Source: Rhabditoides inermis
Lineage: Eukaryota > Nematoda > Chromadorea > Rhabditida > Rhabditidae
Reading direction: 5' to 3'
Assembly (NCBI GenBank): GCA_963966185.1
Contig: CAWZYM010000109.1
Span: 1-64,000, forward strand
DNA: 64,000 nt
Shown: positions 23,412-34,849 of the stretch, in pieces
Position numbering within the stretch: the stretch's first letter is position 1
Layout of the letters: each line of letters begins with the position of its first letter
Made by a program: the position numbers and the translations under genes
The notes under the pieces: generated by a model
Told to the model about the DNA's origin: nothing
The model's input: the letters and a program-made list of their open reading frames with translations, nothing else
The model's database searches: none

Positions 23412-25272
23412 AGAGAAAGAGAGAAAGAGAGAGAGAGAGAGACGCGAAATAGCGCGTGTCAATGAGAGACTGACTTTGGCAGGCGCGCGAGCGATTCGAC
23501 CGAGCAGTGCGTTTTCATATTCAGTATACGTTTTCTAAAGTTTTGAAAAATTATACGTAACATGTGCGGCACATCAACCTGAAAAAAATTCTTCGAAATT
23601 GGAGAAAAGGACATCCATTTTCTTTCGAAAAGTACACGAGTAAAGAGTAGTGTTTGGTTTTGATCTGATTCAACAAAAGCACATGCATAAACTCTCTTCG
23701 CAGCTGAATAAAATTTCGAAACAAACCTGCTCTTTCTGAACGACGAAAAGGCGAATATAGTATGCACCAAGGTTCGGATAGTTGCACAGCGCGCCCACAG
23801 AGAAAGCGGTGCGCGCCCAGGCCCGCCGCGAGTAAATGGGCGATTTCAGTCGAGAAATTATCGCGCTCTAGCGCATGCTGGCAATTTCGCGCGTCGCGTG
23901 TTCGCGGAGCGGCTGCGCGCTTGCCGCTGTCGACTGTGCAACTAACCGGGACGTGTGCACTATAATCGTGTCACACATTATGTTGCATGTTACTTGTTGG
24001 GATTAACAGTAAAACAGTATACCGAATACCTGAACTCAACATGTTTACAAGAAAACACTTAGAGTTTTGAAACATCGTTTGAAAGAGCAGGTTTGTTTTG
24101 AAATGTTAGCCAGCTGCGAAGATATTTTATGCATGTGCTTTTGTTCAATTAGATCAAAACCAAACAACTCCTCTATACTCGTGTACTTTTCGAAAGAGAA
24201 TAGTGAATATGGTCAGCATGCAGTATACGTAGTCGCAGCCTTCGATTGCGTCGAAGTAAGGTTCATAATCAGAACATCTGTACAAATCTGTTATTGATAT
24301 TTTTATTTCAGGTGGCAGCAGCCCAAAAAGAGCATGTGAAGGCTCTAGAGGCGCAACTTGCTATGAAAAATGAGGTCAGTTCGTGTATTGACTTGTCCAT
24401 TTTAACTGTGCCCAAATTTCAGCTTATCGAAAAACAAGCTGAAAGTGACCGACGGGCGAAGGAGAGAAAGCTGGCAGAGGATCAAAGACAACAGGAGGTA
24501 CAGTGACTATAGTCAGCATGCAGTATACGTAGTGCATTGCCTTCGATTTCCTAGAAGTAAGGTTAAAGAAACAGTGGTGCGTTATTTTTGACTCTGAATC
24601 AAAATTTGACCCATTGAAAAGCAAAACAAACGAAAAAATAAGGATTCAAAGCTGTTACCGCGATACCACACCAATTACCACAAATCGTCCCGTTACCACA
24701 CGAAAAGAGGCGTTCAAATATGTGTTTTGGCAGGAAGCCCCATTTTCGCGAGTCCGATCGATATTGTGTACGCTTTCGCAAAGAAATCAGTTCTCGGGAA
24801 GGGCAGCGGTCTTCGCGCGTAATGACCCAATGAGCTGAGTGGCGCAGTGGAAAAGACTATGGCCTATCACACTCGCAGCCACGGGTTCGAATCCTGTATG
24901 CAACTTGCCTGAAACATACATGCACCTCGGCGTGTGGTGATTTCGTGCGAATTTGAAAATTTCATCACCACACGGTTCTGATATACGCCTCTGTTCCTTT
25001 AATCTGATTATGAGATCTGTACAAATCTGTTATTGATATTTTCATTTCAGGTGGCAGCAACCCAGAAAGAGCATGTGAAGGCTCTAGAGGCGCAACTTGC
25101 TATGAAAAATGAGGTCAGTTCGTGTATTGACTTGTCCAATCTAATTGTGCCCAAATTTCAGATTATCGAAAAACAAGCTGAAAGTGACCGACGGGCAGAG
25201 GAGAGGAAGCTGGCAGAGGAGCAGAGACATCAGGAGGTATAGTGAAAGAGATAGAGGGAGAGAGAGAGAGAA

Positions 25273-25320
<48 letters not shown>

Positions 25321-27181
25321 AGAGAAAGAGAGAAAGAGAGAGAGAGAGAGACGCGAAATAGCGCGTGTCAATGAGAGACTGACTTTGGCAGGCGCGCGAG
25401 CGATTCGACCGAGCAGTGCGTTTTCATATTCAGTATACGTTTTCTAAAGTTTTGAAAAATTATACGTAACATGTGCGGCACATCAACCTGAAAAAAATTC
25501 TTCGAAATTGGAGAAAAGGACATCCATTTTCTTTCGAAAAGTACACGAGTAAAGAGTAGTGTTTGGTTTTGATCTGATTCAACAAAAGCACATGCATAAA
25601 CTCTCTTCGCAGCTGAATAAAATTTCGAAACAAACCTGCTCTTTCTGAACGACGAAAAGGCGAATATAGTATGCACCAAGGTTCGGATAGTTGCACAGCG
25701 CGCCCACAGAGAAAGCGGTGCGCGCCCAAGCCCGCCGCGAGTAAATGGGCGATTTCAGTCGAGAAATTATCGCGCTCTAGCGCATGCTGGCAATTTCGCG
25801 CGTCGCGTGTTCGCGGAGCGGCTGCGCGCTTGCCGCTGTCGACTGTGCAACTAACCGGGACGTGTGCACTATAATCGTGTCACACATTATGTTGCATGTT
25901 ACTTGTTGGGATTAACAGTAAAACAGTATACCGAATACCTGAACTCAACATGTTTACAAGAAAACACTTAGAGTTTTGAAACATCGTTTGAAAGAGCAGG
26001 TTTGTTTTGAAATGTTAGCCAGCTGCGAAGATATTTTATGCATGTGCTTTTGTTCAATTAGATCAAAACCAAACAACTCCTCTATACTCGTGTACTTTTC
26101 GAAAGAGAATAGTGAATATGGTCAGCATGCAGTATACGTAGTCGCAGCCTTCGATTGCGTCGAAGTAAGGTTCATAATCAGAACATCTGTACAAATCTGT
26201 TATTGATATTTTTATTTCAGGTGGCAGCAGCCCAAAAAGAGCATGTGAAGGCTCTAGAGGCGCAACTTGCTATGAAAAATGAGGTCAGTTCGTGTATTGA
26301 CTTGTCCATTTTAACTGTGCCCAAATTTCAGCTTATCGAAAAACAAGCTGAAAGTGACCGACGGGCGAAGGAGAGAAAGCTGGCAGAGGATCAAAGACAA
26401 CAGGAGGTACAGTGACTATAGTCAGCATGCAGTATACGTAGTGCATTGCCTTCGATTTCCTAGAAGTAAGGTTAAAGAAACAGTGGTGCGTTATTTTTGA
26501 CTCTGAATCAAAATTTGACCCATTGAAAAGCAAAACAAACGAAAAAATAAGGATTCAAAGCTGTTACCGCGATACCACACCAATTACCACAAATCGTCCC
26601 GTTACCACACGAAAAGAGGCGTTCAAATATGTGTTTTGGCAGGAAGCCCCATTTTCGCGAGTCCGATCGATATTGTGTACGCTTTCGCAAAGAAATCAGT
26701 TCTCGGGAAGGGCAGCGGTCTTCGCGCGTAATGACCCAATGAGCTGAGTGGCGCAGTGGAAAAGACTATGGCCTATCACACTCGCAGCCACGGGTTCGAA
26801 TCCTGTATGCAACTTGCCTGAAACATACATGCACCTCGGCGTGTGGTGATTTCGTGCGAATTTGAAAATTTCATCACCACACGGTTCTGATATACGCCTC
26901 TGTTCCTTTAATCTGATTATGAGATCTGTACAAATCTGTTATTGATATTTTCATTTCAGGTGGCAGCAACCCAGAAAGAGCATGTGAAGGCTCTAGAGGC
27001 GCAACTTGCTATGAAAAATGAGGTCAGTTCGTGTATTGACTTGTCCAATCTAATTGTGCCCAAATTTCAGATTATCGAAAAACAAGCTGAAAGTGACCGA
27101 CGGGCAGAGGAGAGGAAGCTGGCAGAGGAGCAGAGACATCAGGAGGTATAGTGAAAGAGATAGAGGGAGAGAGAGAGAGAA

Positions 27182-27235
<54 letters not shown>

Positions 27236-30200
27236 AGAGAGAAAGAGAGAAAGAGAGAGAGACGCGAAATAGCGCGTGTCAATGAGAGACTGACTTTGGC
27301 AGGCGCGCGAGCGATTCGACCGAGCAGTGCGTTTTCATATTCAGTATACGTTTTCTAAAGTTTTGAAAATTTATACGTAACATGTTCGGCACATCAACCT
27401 GAAAAAAATTCTTCGAAATTGGAGAAAAGGACATCCATTTTCTTTCGAAAAGTACACGAGTGAAGAGTAGTGTTTGGTTTTGATCTGATTCAACAAAAGC
27501 ACATGCATAAACTCTCTTCGCAGCTGAATAAAATTTCGAAACAAACCTGCTCTTTCTGAACGACGAAAAGGCGAATATAGTATGCACCAAGGTTCGGATA
27601 GTTGCACAGCGCGCCCACAGAGAAAGCGGTGCGCGCCCAGGCCCGCCGCGAGTAAATGGGCGATTTCAGTCGAGAAATTATCGCGCTCTAGCGCATGCTG
27701 GCAATTTCGCGCGTCGCGTGTTCGCGGAGCGGCTGCGCGCTTGCCGCTGTCGACTGTGCAACTAACCGGGACGTGTGCACTATAATCATGTCACACATTA
27801 TGTTGCATGTTACTTGTTGGGATTAACAGTAAAACAGTATACCGAATACCTGAACTCAACATGTTTACAAGAAAACACTTAGAGTTTTGAAACATCGTTT
27901 GAAAGAGCAGGTTTGTTTTGAAATGTTAGCCAGCTGCGAAGATATTTTATGCATGTGCTTTTGTTCAATTAGATCAAAACCAAACAACTCCTCTATACTC
28001 GTGTACTTTTCGAAAGAGAATAGTGAATATGGTCAGCATGCAGTATACGTAGTCGCAGCCTTCGATTGCGTCGAAGTAAGGTTCATAATCAGAACATCTG
28101 TACAAATCTGTTATTGATATTTTTATTTTAGGTGGCAGCAGCCCAGAAGGAGCATGTGAAAGCTCTAGAGGCGCAACTTGCTATGAAAAATGAGGTCAGT
28201 TCGTGTATTGACTTGTCCAATCTAATCTTGCCCAAATTTCAGCTTATCAAAAAACAAGCTGAAAGTGACCGACGAGCGAACGAGGTGGCAGAGGAGCAGA
28301 GACAGCAGGAGGTATAATGACTATAGTCAGCATGCAGTATACGTAGTGCATCGCCTAGGAAATACTAATTCGCACGGAAAAAAGGAAACTAAATGGACCT
28401 GAAAACAAAGACCACAAACACGTTGAGAGGCCTAATGGTTTATTGAGTGTAAATGCAATCGGGGTAAGAATGGATCGATTATCGATTGATCTTGACGAGA
28501 TAAGGTAGATACGGTGAAAAAAGGGATTATCTCCTCGGTTCAGTTCCTTGGCCTTATATTGTAGAAGAAGAAGGGACGGCTTCTCGGCTCGAGTCCTTGG
28601 CCTGTCACAGAGGGAAGGAGTTGATATCTTTTTCTATGATGTTGTGTATGTTCACAATAACAAGTCATATTTTGTACACAACCCACTCTTGTGTGTGCAG
28701 AAAATTTCACCTTGCCACTCTTGGTTAGAGAAATTATCTAGTATTTTTTAGAAAAAAAAACGAAAAAAATATCTTGATTTTTTTAGAAAAAAAAACCTGG
28801 TAATCGAAGTAAGCAATTGTGTGTTAGTGACGTCAAGTGTTGATGGTATTTTCGGTAAGATTCCGGCTTCTGCGATGCGCCAAGCGACCAGGGTGGAGAC
28901 TGTGTTCGAGAACGGAAACAAGGTCAGTGTTGTCTTCTCTCATTCGAGGTATCTCCTTATTCCTGTTATTGTAGTTTGAGATTGAGAAAGAGAAAATGAA
29001 ATTTATACTACAAAGGCGAAATTATCATTATTTTCTTATCTTTGAGTGCCTTCAGATCACGACGACGACTGTGGTGACGGAAGAGACGGGGAAGCCGACG
29101 AAGAAGGAGGTGACGGTAGTCACGGTCAGCCACCTTCGCCCCTTCACATTGTTTACATATTGATCGCGCGAGCTTTTGTTGTCTTGTGTTTCTTCGGCTG
29201 CCGCAGAATCTTCTTTCGCACAAGCAAATGGCAACAGGTTACCCCCCACAACTCGCTATGTTTTAATGGAATCTTGTAGGCATGCCCATACCAAGCCCTA
29301 GCCAAAATTAAAAAATCTCGAAGAGCACCGGAAGTGCCCTAATTAAGCACCGGAAGTTTACGTGCATTCTCGTTCGCGATAGGTCATTGCGCATGCTATC
29401 CCGAAATGCAGACAATGAAACATCGGTTCGGCGGCCTAGTGGATAGTGAGTTAGTTCTGAATGTTCGGCGGCCTAAGTAGTGGATAATGGTTTGGCGGCC
29501 TAGTGGATAGTGAGTTAGTTCTGAATGAGTGGTGGCTAAGGTTCTATCCCCGGCGGTGCAAAACGTTTTGCCAAACTTGAAACACAGTTTTACGAGAAAA
29601 AAACACAAGTATAGGATCATATACAAAATGTTTTCCCCAAAAGTTATTTGAGTTATTGAAAGACTCTCGTATGCTTCATTTGAAAGATTGATGACGGAAT
29701 GATTTTTTTCTTCCGCTCCGCTGTCAATTTGTATGCTAACGGACGGTGCAAGTAAGAAAAAAAAATTAACCTATTGAAAAAACAAAATCCACTCATTTTT
29801 GATTTCTGATGTGAGGACTTGCGACAAAACTGTTTTTCAAATTTGGCAAAACGTTTTGCACTTCAGAACTAACTCACTATCCACTAGGCCGACGAACCGA
29901 TGTTTCTCTGTCCACATTTCGGGATGACATGCGCAATGACCTCTCGCACACGATAATGCACGTAAACTTCTGGTGCTTAATTAGGGCACTTCCGGTGCTC
30001 TTCGAGAGTTTTAATTTTGGCTAGAGCTTGGTAAAGGGCATGCCTACAATAATCCATCGTAACAAAGCAAGTCGTGGGGAGTGACCTGTTGCCATTTGCT
30101 TGTCAGTGTTTTTTGTGGAGCGTCTCATTGCACATGCATGCCTGTGCAATGAAATGATAGAAGAGTGGATCCGATATCGACCGAAAACGTTCATTCGTTG

Positions 30201-32535
30201 TTGTGAGTGAGATTTGTATTCTTTTCCTCGGGTTTTCAGTGTTGCATGGAGAGTAGCCGGGTATGCTTTCCAAGGCGGTGTTTGATCGAGAGTGTTTGTT
30301 CGAGAGTGTTTACTCAAGAGTGTTAGCTCGCCTTTGCCTCTTACTTATGTCCTGCCTCTTCTATTTTCTCTCTCTTCTCCTGAGGTGCTCTGGTGTCTCC
30401 GAGTCTCTTTTCATGGCACAGCTCTCCGCGGGGACAACGGCAGAGTTTATAAGGGGCTCCCGGCAATAAAATGAATAGCTAGCGAGTGATGCGAAAACAT
30501 TTGAATTGATCCCATTGATCTCTCTATTTGTCCCCACTGCTTCTGAAGTTTCGTACCGATATTCTCTTTCTCGCTTCAGAATTTTTGACAGAAAAAAGCG
30601 GAAAAGGGGAGAAGCGACGACTCGGGAATTCATCTGCAACAGAGACAGTTGCTTGTTTACTAGTCGCCCCGTTTTGCCACTAAAACAATCCTAAACTCTT
30701 GTGGAAACATACTTCTCAAAACATTTACGGTTATGCAAATTGCACATGGTTGCAGGAGAATGCGAAGGGTACTTCTCGACGCACGCGTGTCACCCACGGC
30801 AGCGGGAATATCGAGGAGCTGATGTCAGGAGTATCACTCAAGCAGGGACAGCAGCACAAGCAGATTGACAACACTCAGCCGCCGTGCGTTCTTCACTTGT
30901 TTACTTTCACTATGCACAAGCCATGTTCTCTCTCTCGGATTTGTCACCGCCGCGGAAACATGTCTATTCTTTGCGCTGTTGCTACTCTCTACTCACTGTG
31001 TGCGACTTTCTCTCTCTGACTGTTCGAGTGAGAGTTGAGAAGAAACAGAGGGGGGGGTCGGCTATCGTTGTCTAACGCGGCGTGTTATTACACATATTAA
31101 TATTGGCAGCCGAGAAAAAATACTGTAAACAACCAGGCTGGCAGTTTTAACACTGTAAACATCTAGGGCGGCTAGCATATGTATGTTATCGACTCTTTGA
31201 TTACAATTGTTATAATCCAAGACTCTGTCTTGTTTTCGGCTGAGAACAATTGGTACGGCTATGTATATCCTTGAGTAGTGAGATAAATGCAAAACCAACA
31301 ATGAAAAATTGTTTTGCTAATAAGAACGTCACAGAAAGCAGCTTTCCCGTTTCACCATTGAAATGTGGTTTTACTAGTACTAGATTCGAGCCAGACAACA
31401 CAGAATGTAAATATGCTATTTCTATTTTTACGGCCAGTCGAAAAGGCGAGGATGTTTGAGAAGCCGCTTAATTGCTGAGTTCCTGTTGTCAAAACAAACA
31501 AAAAATAGATAACTTTTCTCTTCCACTGACTGATCGGCTGGCGATGGAATACACATGCTATGCTTTGATAGTTGATGAAACAGCATGCGTTTCTTCCTTG
31601 TTTACACATCAATAGTCCAATCTCCGCACACCATATTAGCGTTTTTTGAAAGCGCACTGTTTTCCTCCGACTGATTAGTTATATGTATGATGTCCACCCT
31701 ACTACGCTGTTTCGTCTTCAGAGAAAAGAAGAGCGTCGGGTCCGGAGACGTTTTCGAGATCAAGGAGATTCATCAGACTGTGAGATGCATTAAAAAAACT
31801 ATCGATTGATTGTCGACTGTTTGAGATCCTGGACAACCACAACAAGATGCGCAAGCAACATGGAGTGGCTCCTCTAAAGCTGGATAAGAAGCTCTGCGAG
31901 TGAGTCAAGTTCAAAGCTATATGCTTTCGGAAGAATAGTTACTCACTCTTGTGTAGAAAATATGATCTTGCCTCTCTTGAATATAGGAAATATCGAGATT
32001 TCGGAACTCTTTTCGAAGTCGTGTTCAAAGATCATGATGTTGCACTTTTCAGAATTATGAACTCAATTTGAGGTACGCGCAAGAGTGGGCCGACCATCTG
32101 GCAGCCTCTGGGCAGTGCGAATCTCGAAAAACTGCATACGGGGAGAACGTGAAGATTACTTCTAAGCCCGAAACTTTCTCTCTCTCTCTCGACGATAAGA
32201 AGGCCATGTACGACTTCGCAAACCCCACCTACAGCCGCGGGGCCGGATTCTTCACTCAAGTTGTCTGGAAGGTGAATCTGAATCTCTCATTCACCCACTA
32301 TCACACTTCGCAATCAACTAACCCTCCCCTATCTTCACATCGGTTACTTCTCACGTCCTCAATCTATTCATTTCGTTCCAAATGTGATAGATTCTTTTTG
32401 CTGTTCCAGGGTTCGCAGCGCCTGGGTGTGGCAGTGGCCAAGCGGAACGACAGAATGAGTGTGGTGGTGTGCAACTACGATCCGGCCGGCAACGTCAAGG
32501 GCGGCTTCAAAGACAACGTCTTTCCCAAGAACTGA
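17806..32535 (+). CDS. Coiled-coil repeat protein with C-terminal CAP/SCP (GAPR-1-like) domain
   Basis: I joined 28 exons into about 734 codons. Exon 1 is 17806-17919; ten pairs of 63-nt and 75-nt exons follow (19324 to 28311, listed separately); then 28860-28922, 29056-29124, 30756-30883, 31722-31779, 31826-31899, 32073-32271 and 32410-32535. All joints keep frame. The start follows an acceptor (GACAATACAG) by 20 nt, as in a trans-spliced mRNA. Residues 1-496 are charged, Ala/Glu/Lys/Arg-rich helix; 497-602 a Ser/Thr-rich linker; 603-734 a CAP domain with the YGEN motif near 649 and CAP signature 2 (VCNYDPAGN, 713-721). CAP signature 1 reads GFFTQVVW, with Phe686 where GAPR-1 has His. There is no signal peptide, which fits intracellular GAPR-1 better than secreted ASP/VAL proteins. 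The acceptor of exon 28860 (CGGTAAG) is weak. Confidence 0.8.
17955..19232 (-). mobile_element. 5'-truncated LINE in intron 1 of the CAP gene
   Basis: The minus strand encodes reverse transcriptase. Around 18838-19236 the RT motifs GVPQGS and YADDMKL are in one frame. The C-terminal part (LWTRRTLSDLRLVHSYLYGF) lies at 18235-18615 in another, with frameshifts and a stop between. The 3' end carries an (ATT)n tail at 17955-17966. A 6-bp ACATAT occurs on both sides (17949-17954 and 19233-19238). The interrupted sequence is intact in paralogous introns (for example 20684-20745), which shows that this is an insertion. Motifs and the microsatellite tail suggest a jockey/CR1-type clade. It is inactive. 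Confidence 0.9.
19511..19620 (+). repeat. (GA)n tract, recurring in each 1.9-kb unit
   Basis: A GA/GAAA tract starts about 10 nt after the donor of each odd-numbered exon pair: near 19519, 21425, 23338, 25247 and 27156. Length differs a little between units. Confidence 0.9.
19798..20376. repeat. Intronic inverted repeat, one per 1.9-kb unit
   Basis: The arm 19798-19914 is the imperfect reverse complement of 20259-20376 (about 117 bp each). The 340-bp loop is unusually GC-rich with many GCGC steps (19965-20140). The same structure returns in the units starting near 21711, 23624, 25533 and 27442. Both arms are within one intron. Confidence 0.8.
21010..21082 (+). repeat. tRNA-derived SINE-like sequence (unit 1)
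   Basis: There is a good A-box (GAGTGGCGCAGTGG) and B-box (GGGTTCGAATCC) at tRNA spacing. The T-arm stem pairs, but the acceptor ends do not. It lies in the intron between exon pairs 2 and 3. Confidence 0.6.
22923..22995 (+). repeat. tRNA-derived SINE-like sequence (unit 2)
   Basis: Copy carried by the second 1.9-kb unit, with the same A and B boxes. Confidence 0.6.
24832..24904 (+). repeat. tRNA-derived SINE-like sequence (unit 3)
   Basis: Copy carried by the third 1.9-kb unit, with the same A and B boxes. Confidence 0.6.
26741..26813 (+). repeat. tRNA-derived SINE-like sequence (unit 4)
   Basis: Copy carried by the fourth 1.9-kb unit. The partial fifth unit ends before this point. Confidence 0.6.
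28312..28859 (+). other. Intron of the CAP gene, no further exon seen
   Basis: The intron opens like the other even-pair introns (GTATAATGACTATAGTCAGC) and then diverges at about 28350. A T/A-rich 30-base motif is nearly repeated at about 28745-28800. Because the next acceptor is weak, a small missed exon here is possible. Confidence 0.4.
29221..30102. mobile_element. Foldback element with long imperfect inverted arms
   Basis: The left arm (about 29221-29600) starts CAAGCAAATGGCAACAGG and returns inverted at about 29825-30102, ending CCTGTTGCCATTTGCTTG. The arms contain tRNA-like A-box text (GGCCTAGTGGATAGTGAG), repeated two or three times in the left arm, and a B-box-like GGTTCTATCCCC. It is in the intron between exons 29056-29124 and 30756-30883 of the CAP gene. 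It has no open frame and no evident target duplication, so it may be a head-to-head pair of SINEs. Confidence 0.75.
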
Positions 32536-32689
32536 GCATATCGCCGCCAAAATGCCTCCTCAATTTTTGCGATGAACCCCCGACTATCACTTCGCACTAC
32601 TTTAAAAAGAAATAGAAAAGAGTTTAGATAAATGCTTGTATGATAAACATGGTAAACATCACGAAAAAAAGAAGAATCTTTGACGCACT

Positions 32690-32740
32690 CTTTGACGCAG
32701 CGGTGACGCAGCGGTAACACACTGACGCAGCGGTAAGAAC
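32690..32740 (+). repeat. Short tandem repeat (GACGCAGCGGTRA)
   Basis: Three imperfect copies of a 13 to 17-base motif containing GACGCAGCGGT lie downstream of the CAP gene stop. Confidence 0.6.
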
Positions 32741-33233
32741 AACATTCTAGACACAGTTCTATGTATGCTTCTGTCTACTCTCACATCTCTCCTGCGATGA
32801 CAACAACTTTTTAAGAAACAGTTCAAAGATACAGTGCCACGTTATTTTGAACTCTACGTACTCGTAAAATTGTTTTAACCTAGAAATTGATCGAATAGTG
32901 AAATAGAACGACGATTTTCCGTTGCTGTCAACGGCAAATATTTTGCATGAGTGGTAATACGCGTTCAAAGAGCTGGCTGCATAATTAAGTCGCCGCTGTG
33001 CCTTTAATTCTTTCTTATGTCTCCTCCTCAGTTGTTAAGAAGAAAAGAAAATAGTTTAGTTGCATGGTAAAATACGCTCTCAACACGAGAAAATAGGTTT
33101 TTTTGTCTACTCTCACGCTTCTCACGTCTCCGCTGCAGTCCTAGCATTTTTGTAGAGACAGTTATATACTTTTTCTGTTCAATCTCACGTCTTTGCTGCG
33201 GTCACAAAAGTGTCTTTGAACAGTTATATTCGC

Positions 33234-33270
33234 GCGCAGAGCTTCTTATCCAGCTTTAGAGGAGCCACTT
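33234..33270 (-). pseudogene. Inverted fragment of a CAP exon
   Basis: On the minus strand this repeats the end of exon 31826-31899 (GTGGCTCCTCTAAAGCTGGA and onward) almost exactly, but the donor GT has become GC. No further CAP exon follows. It is a dead partial copy facing the parent gene. Confidence 0.75.
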
Positions 33271-33274
33271 TCTT

Positions 33275-33500
33275 AGAGGAGTGGGCGAGGAAGATGGCAA
33301 GAGAGGACAGATGGTCAAGAGTGACGGAATGGTACCCACGAGAGAAGACAAGACGGGTTGAAGCGCCCTACTTGTTCTGGTGCGACGACCTGGGAAGTTC
33401 TGGCACCAGAGGGACGTATTGGAGCTGAGTGGATTCAACTGGCACGAGAAGACCCCGGAGAGTGGAGCAAGGCGATTGCAGGACCAGCGCCGTAAACTAT
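33275..33500 (+). pseudogene. Possible LINE reverse-transcriptase C-terminal remnant
   Basis: One frame reads EEWARKMAREDRWSRVTEWY and shortly after a Trp-Cys-Asp-Asp-Leu string, then continues in another frame with HWHE/QDR-like text. This resembles the C-terminal tail of RTE/BovB-type LINE polyproteins (W-x-P-R, then RW-x-DD). Frame shift and length show that it is a fragment. The call rests on a short motif. Confidence 0.3.
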
Positions 33501-33607
33501 TACGATATCTAAGTACGACGATTCTGAATAAGTTATTGTTTGAGTGGGTTACTTTACTATACATTATACATACTTCCGAAATTAAATAGCTGTGAACTTA
33601 TACTCAC

Positions 33608-34080
33608 GCGCAGAGCTCCTTATCCAGCTCTAGATCTAGATTGGGACGAGCGTCCATCATGTTCTTCCTTGTATCCGGGGAGCGCGCCACCTTCACGATG
33701 AGTCCAGTCGGCAGCCCGCTCTTCTCCATCGCCCCGTGCGCGAGAGGCTCCAGCAGCTTCTCCGATATCTTCTCGTCGTCTTTCTTCTGCGACACAATTA
33801 CGAGGCGCTTGTCCCTGCCCTCCTTCTTCCTCTCCTCGTCCCGTCCTCCGCTCGCGACGAACTGCTCCACCTGCTTCTCCATCTTCCGAATCTTCTCATT
33901 GTCAGCGTCCGTGTGCTTGGCGATGGTCTGCGCCTGCAAAGCGATCGTCTCGGACATGTTATTCATCGTGTCTTCCTGCTTGCTCACGAGCTTCCTCACA
34001 GCGTTCAATTCGGCCAAAGTTTCATAATATTTGTACTTGTAATCCACATCGTCATCGTCGTCGTCCCTAATTGCAGTCAT
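33608..34080 (-). CDS. Coiled-coil exon joined to the start of a CAP domain, incomplete
   Basis: The start at 34080 follows a TTTCTTTCAG acceptor by 23 nt, as in a trans-spliced first exon. The 157 codons open with an Asp run, then a helix-rich coiled coil, then a basic stretch. The last 25 bases (GCTGGATAAGGAGCTCTGCG and the GTGAGT donor) match the end of CAP exon 31826-31899, with the same phase-2 junction. So this is a related CAP fusion in the opposite direction, but the following CAP exons are not found downstream. It is probably truncated; an unseen distant exon is possible. Confidence 0.6.
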
Positions 34081-34245
34081 TCGACCGCGCCGCGTGACAA
34101 AAACTGAAAGAAAAACCTGTTATTTTTTGATCTATTAATGTTTGGTTAGCAGAAGTCACACCTATACACAATTCTTTCTTTATTTTATTCGAAATTCATC
34201 TCTAAGTATATCTCCAGGAGCACAATTTGTGCGCGGAGAGATAGA

Positions 34246-34279
34246 GTGAAGATGGAGAGAGCGAGAGAGAGAGCGAGAG

Positions 34280-34346
<67 letters not shown>

Positions 34347-34491
34347 GAGAGGGGGGGAGAGGGGAGAGAGGGGAGAGAGAGATAAGGAGAGAGAGAGCGA
34401 GGGAGAGAGGAGGGAAGAGAGAGAGAGAGGGGGAGAGAGAAAGAGAAAAGGGAGAGAGAGAGAAAAGGGAGAGAGAGAAGAAGAAGGGAGG

Positions 34492-34522
<31 letters not shown>

Positions 34523-34620
34523 AGGGGAAAAAGAGGGAAAGAGCGAGAGAGAGAGAGAGAGAAGGAGAGAGAGGAGGGGGAGAGAGGGTGAGAGAGGGAG
34601 AGAGAGGGGGGGGGGAAAGG
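34246..34620 (+). repeat. Large GA-rich tract
   Basis: About 375 bases of GAGAGA with GGGA and GCGA variants. It then switches to CT-rich sequence at 34636-34685, so the two could pair as a hairpin. Confidence 0.95.
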
Positions 34621-34849
34621 GCACATCTGCCACACCCTCCCTCTCTCTTCCTCTCTCTCCCCCTCTCTCTCTCCTCTCTCCCTCCAACCAATTCCATCGT
34701 TTCTCGAATACCGAAGAGTTGCAATCGCTTGTCAGACTTGTCATTCTTGGCAACTTGGCATACGACCACCACTCCATGTCTCCCCCTCACACCGGTGTGT
34801 TGATGTCGAAGGCAGCTGGGACCAGAACTGTAGCCACCCTGACTATGAG

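Larger units (their letters stand above)
19324..28311 (+). repeat. Amplified coiled-coil exon block, 1.9-kb units
   Basis: Ten exon pairs: 19324-19386/19435-19509, 20490-20552/20601-20675, 21229-21291/21340-21414, 22403-22465/22514-22588, 23142-23204/23253-23327, 24312-24374/24423-24497, 25051-25113/25162-25236, 26221-26283/26332-26406, 26960-27022/27071-27145, 28132-28194/28243-28311. Each pair gives a 46-residue repeat (VAAAQKEHVKALEAQLAMKN, then [I/L]IEKQAESDRRA...); the last is 44. Odd pairs end RHQE and are followed by a GA tract; even pairs end QQE. Two pairs make a unit of 1,905-1,913 bp, so there are four full units and a partial one. All exons are phase 0, so gain or loss of units keeps frame. 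Units 25051 and 26960 share changes not in the others, which points to a recent duplication. Confidence 0.93.

Noticed and set aside
21010..26813. Four tRNA genes in the CAP gene introns
   Set aside because: The A and B boxes and T-arm are good, but the acceptor stem does not pair and no usable anticodon arm is clear. They are copies within the 1.9-kb unit, so a SINE-like origin fits better.
19637..27590. 103-codon minus-strand frame repeated in each 1.9-kb unit
   Set aside because: It lies across an intron and one arm of the inverted repeat, with no start context or domain. It repeats because the unit repeats.
32068..32535. Single-exon 155-codon frame as the whole CAP gene
   Set aside because: It reads through the intron 32272-32409, whose removal joins WK to GSQRLG exactly as in CAP proteins, and it lacks the first CAP helix found at 31826-31899.
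34180..34803. Frames of 150-200 codons on both strands
   Set aside because: They are translations of the GA-rich tract. Only the outermost codons are non-repetitive, and no splice-site pattern supports them.
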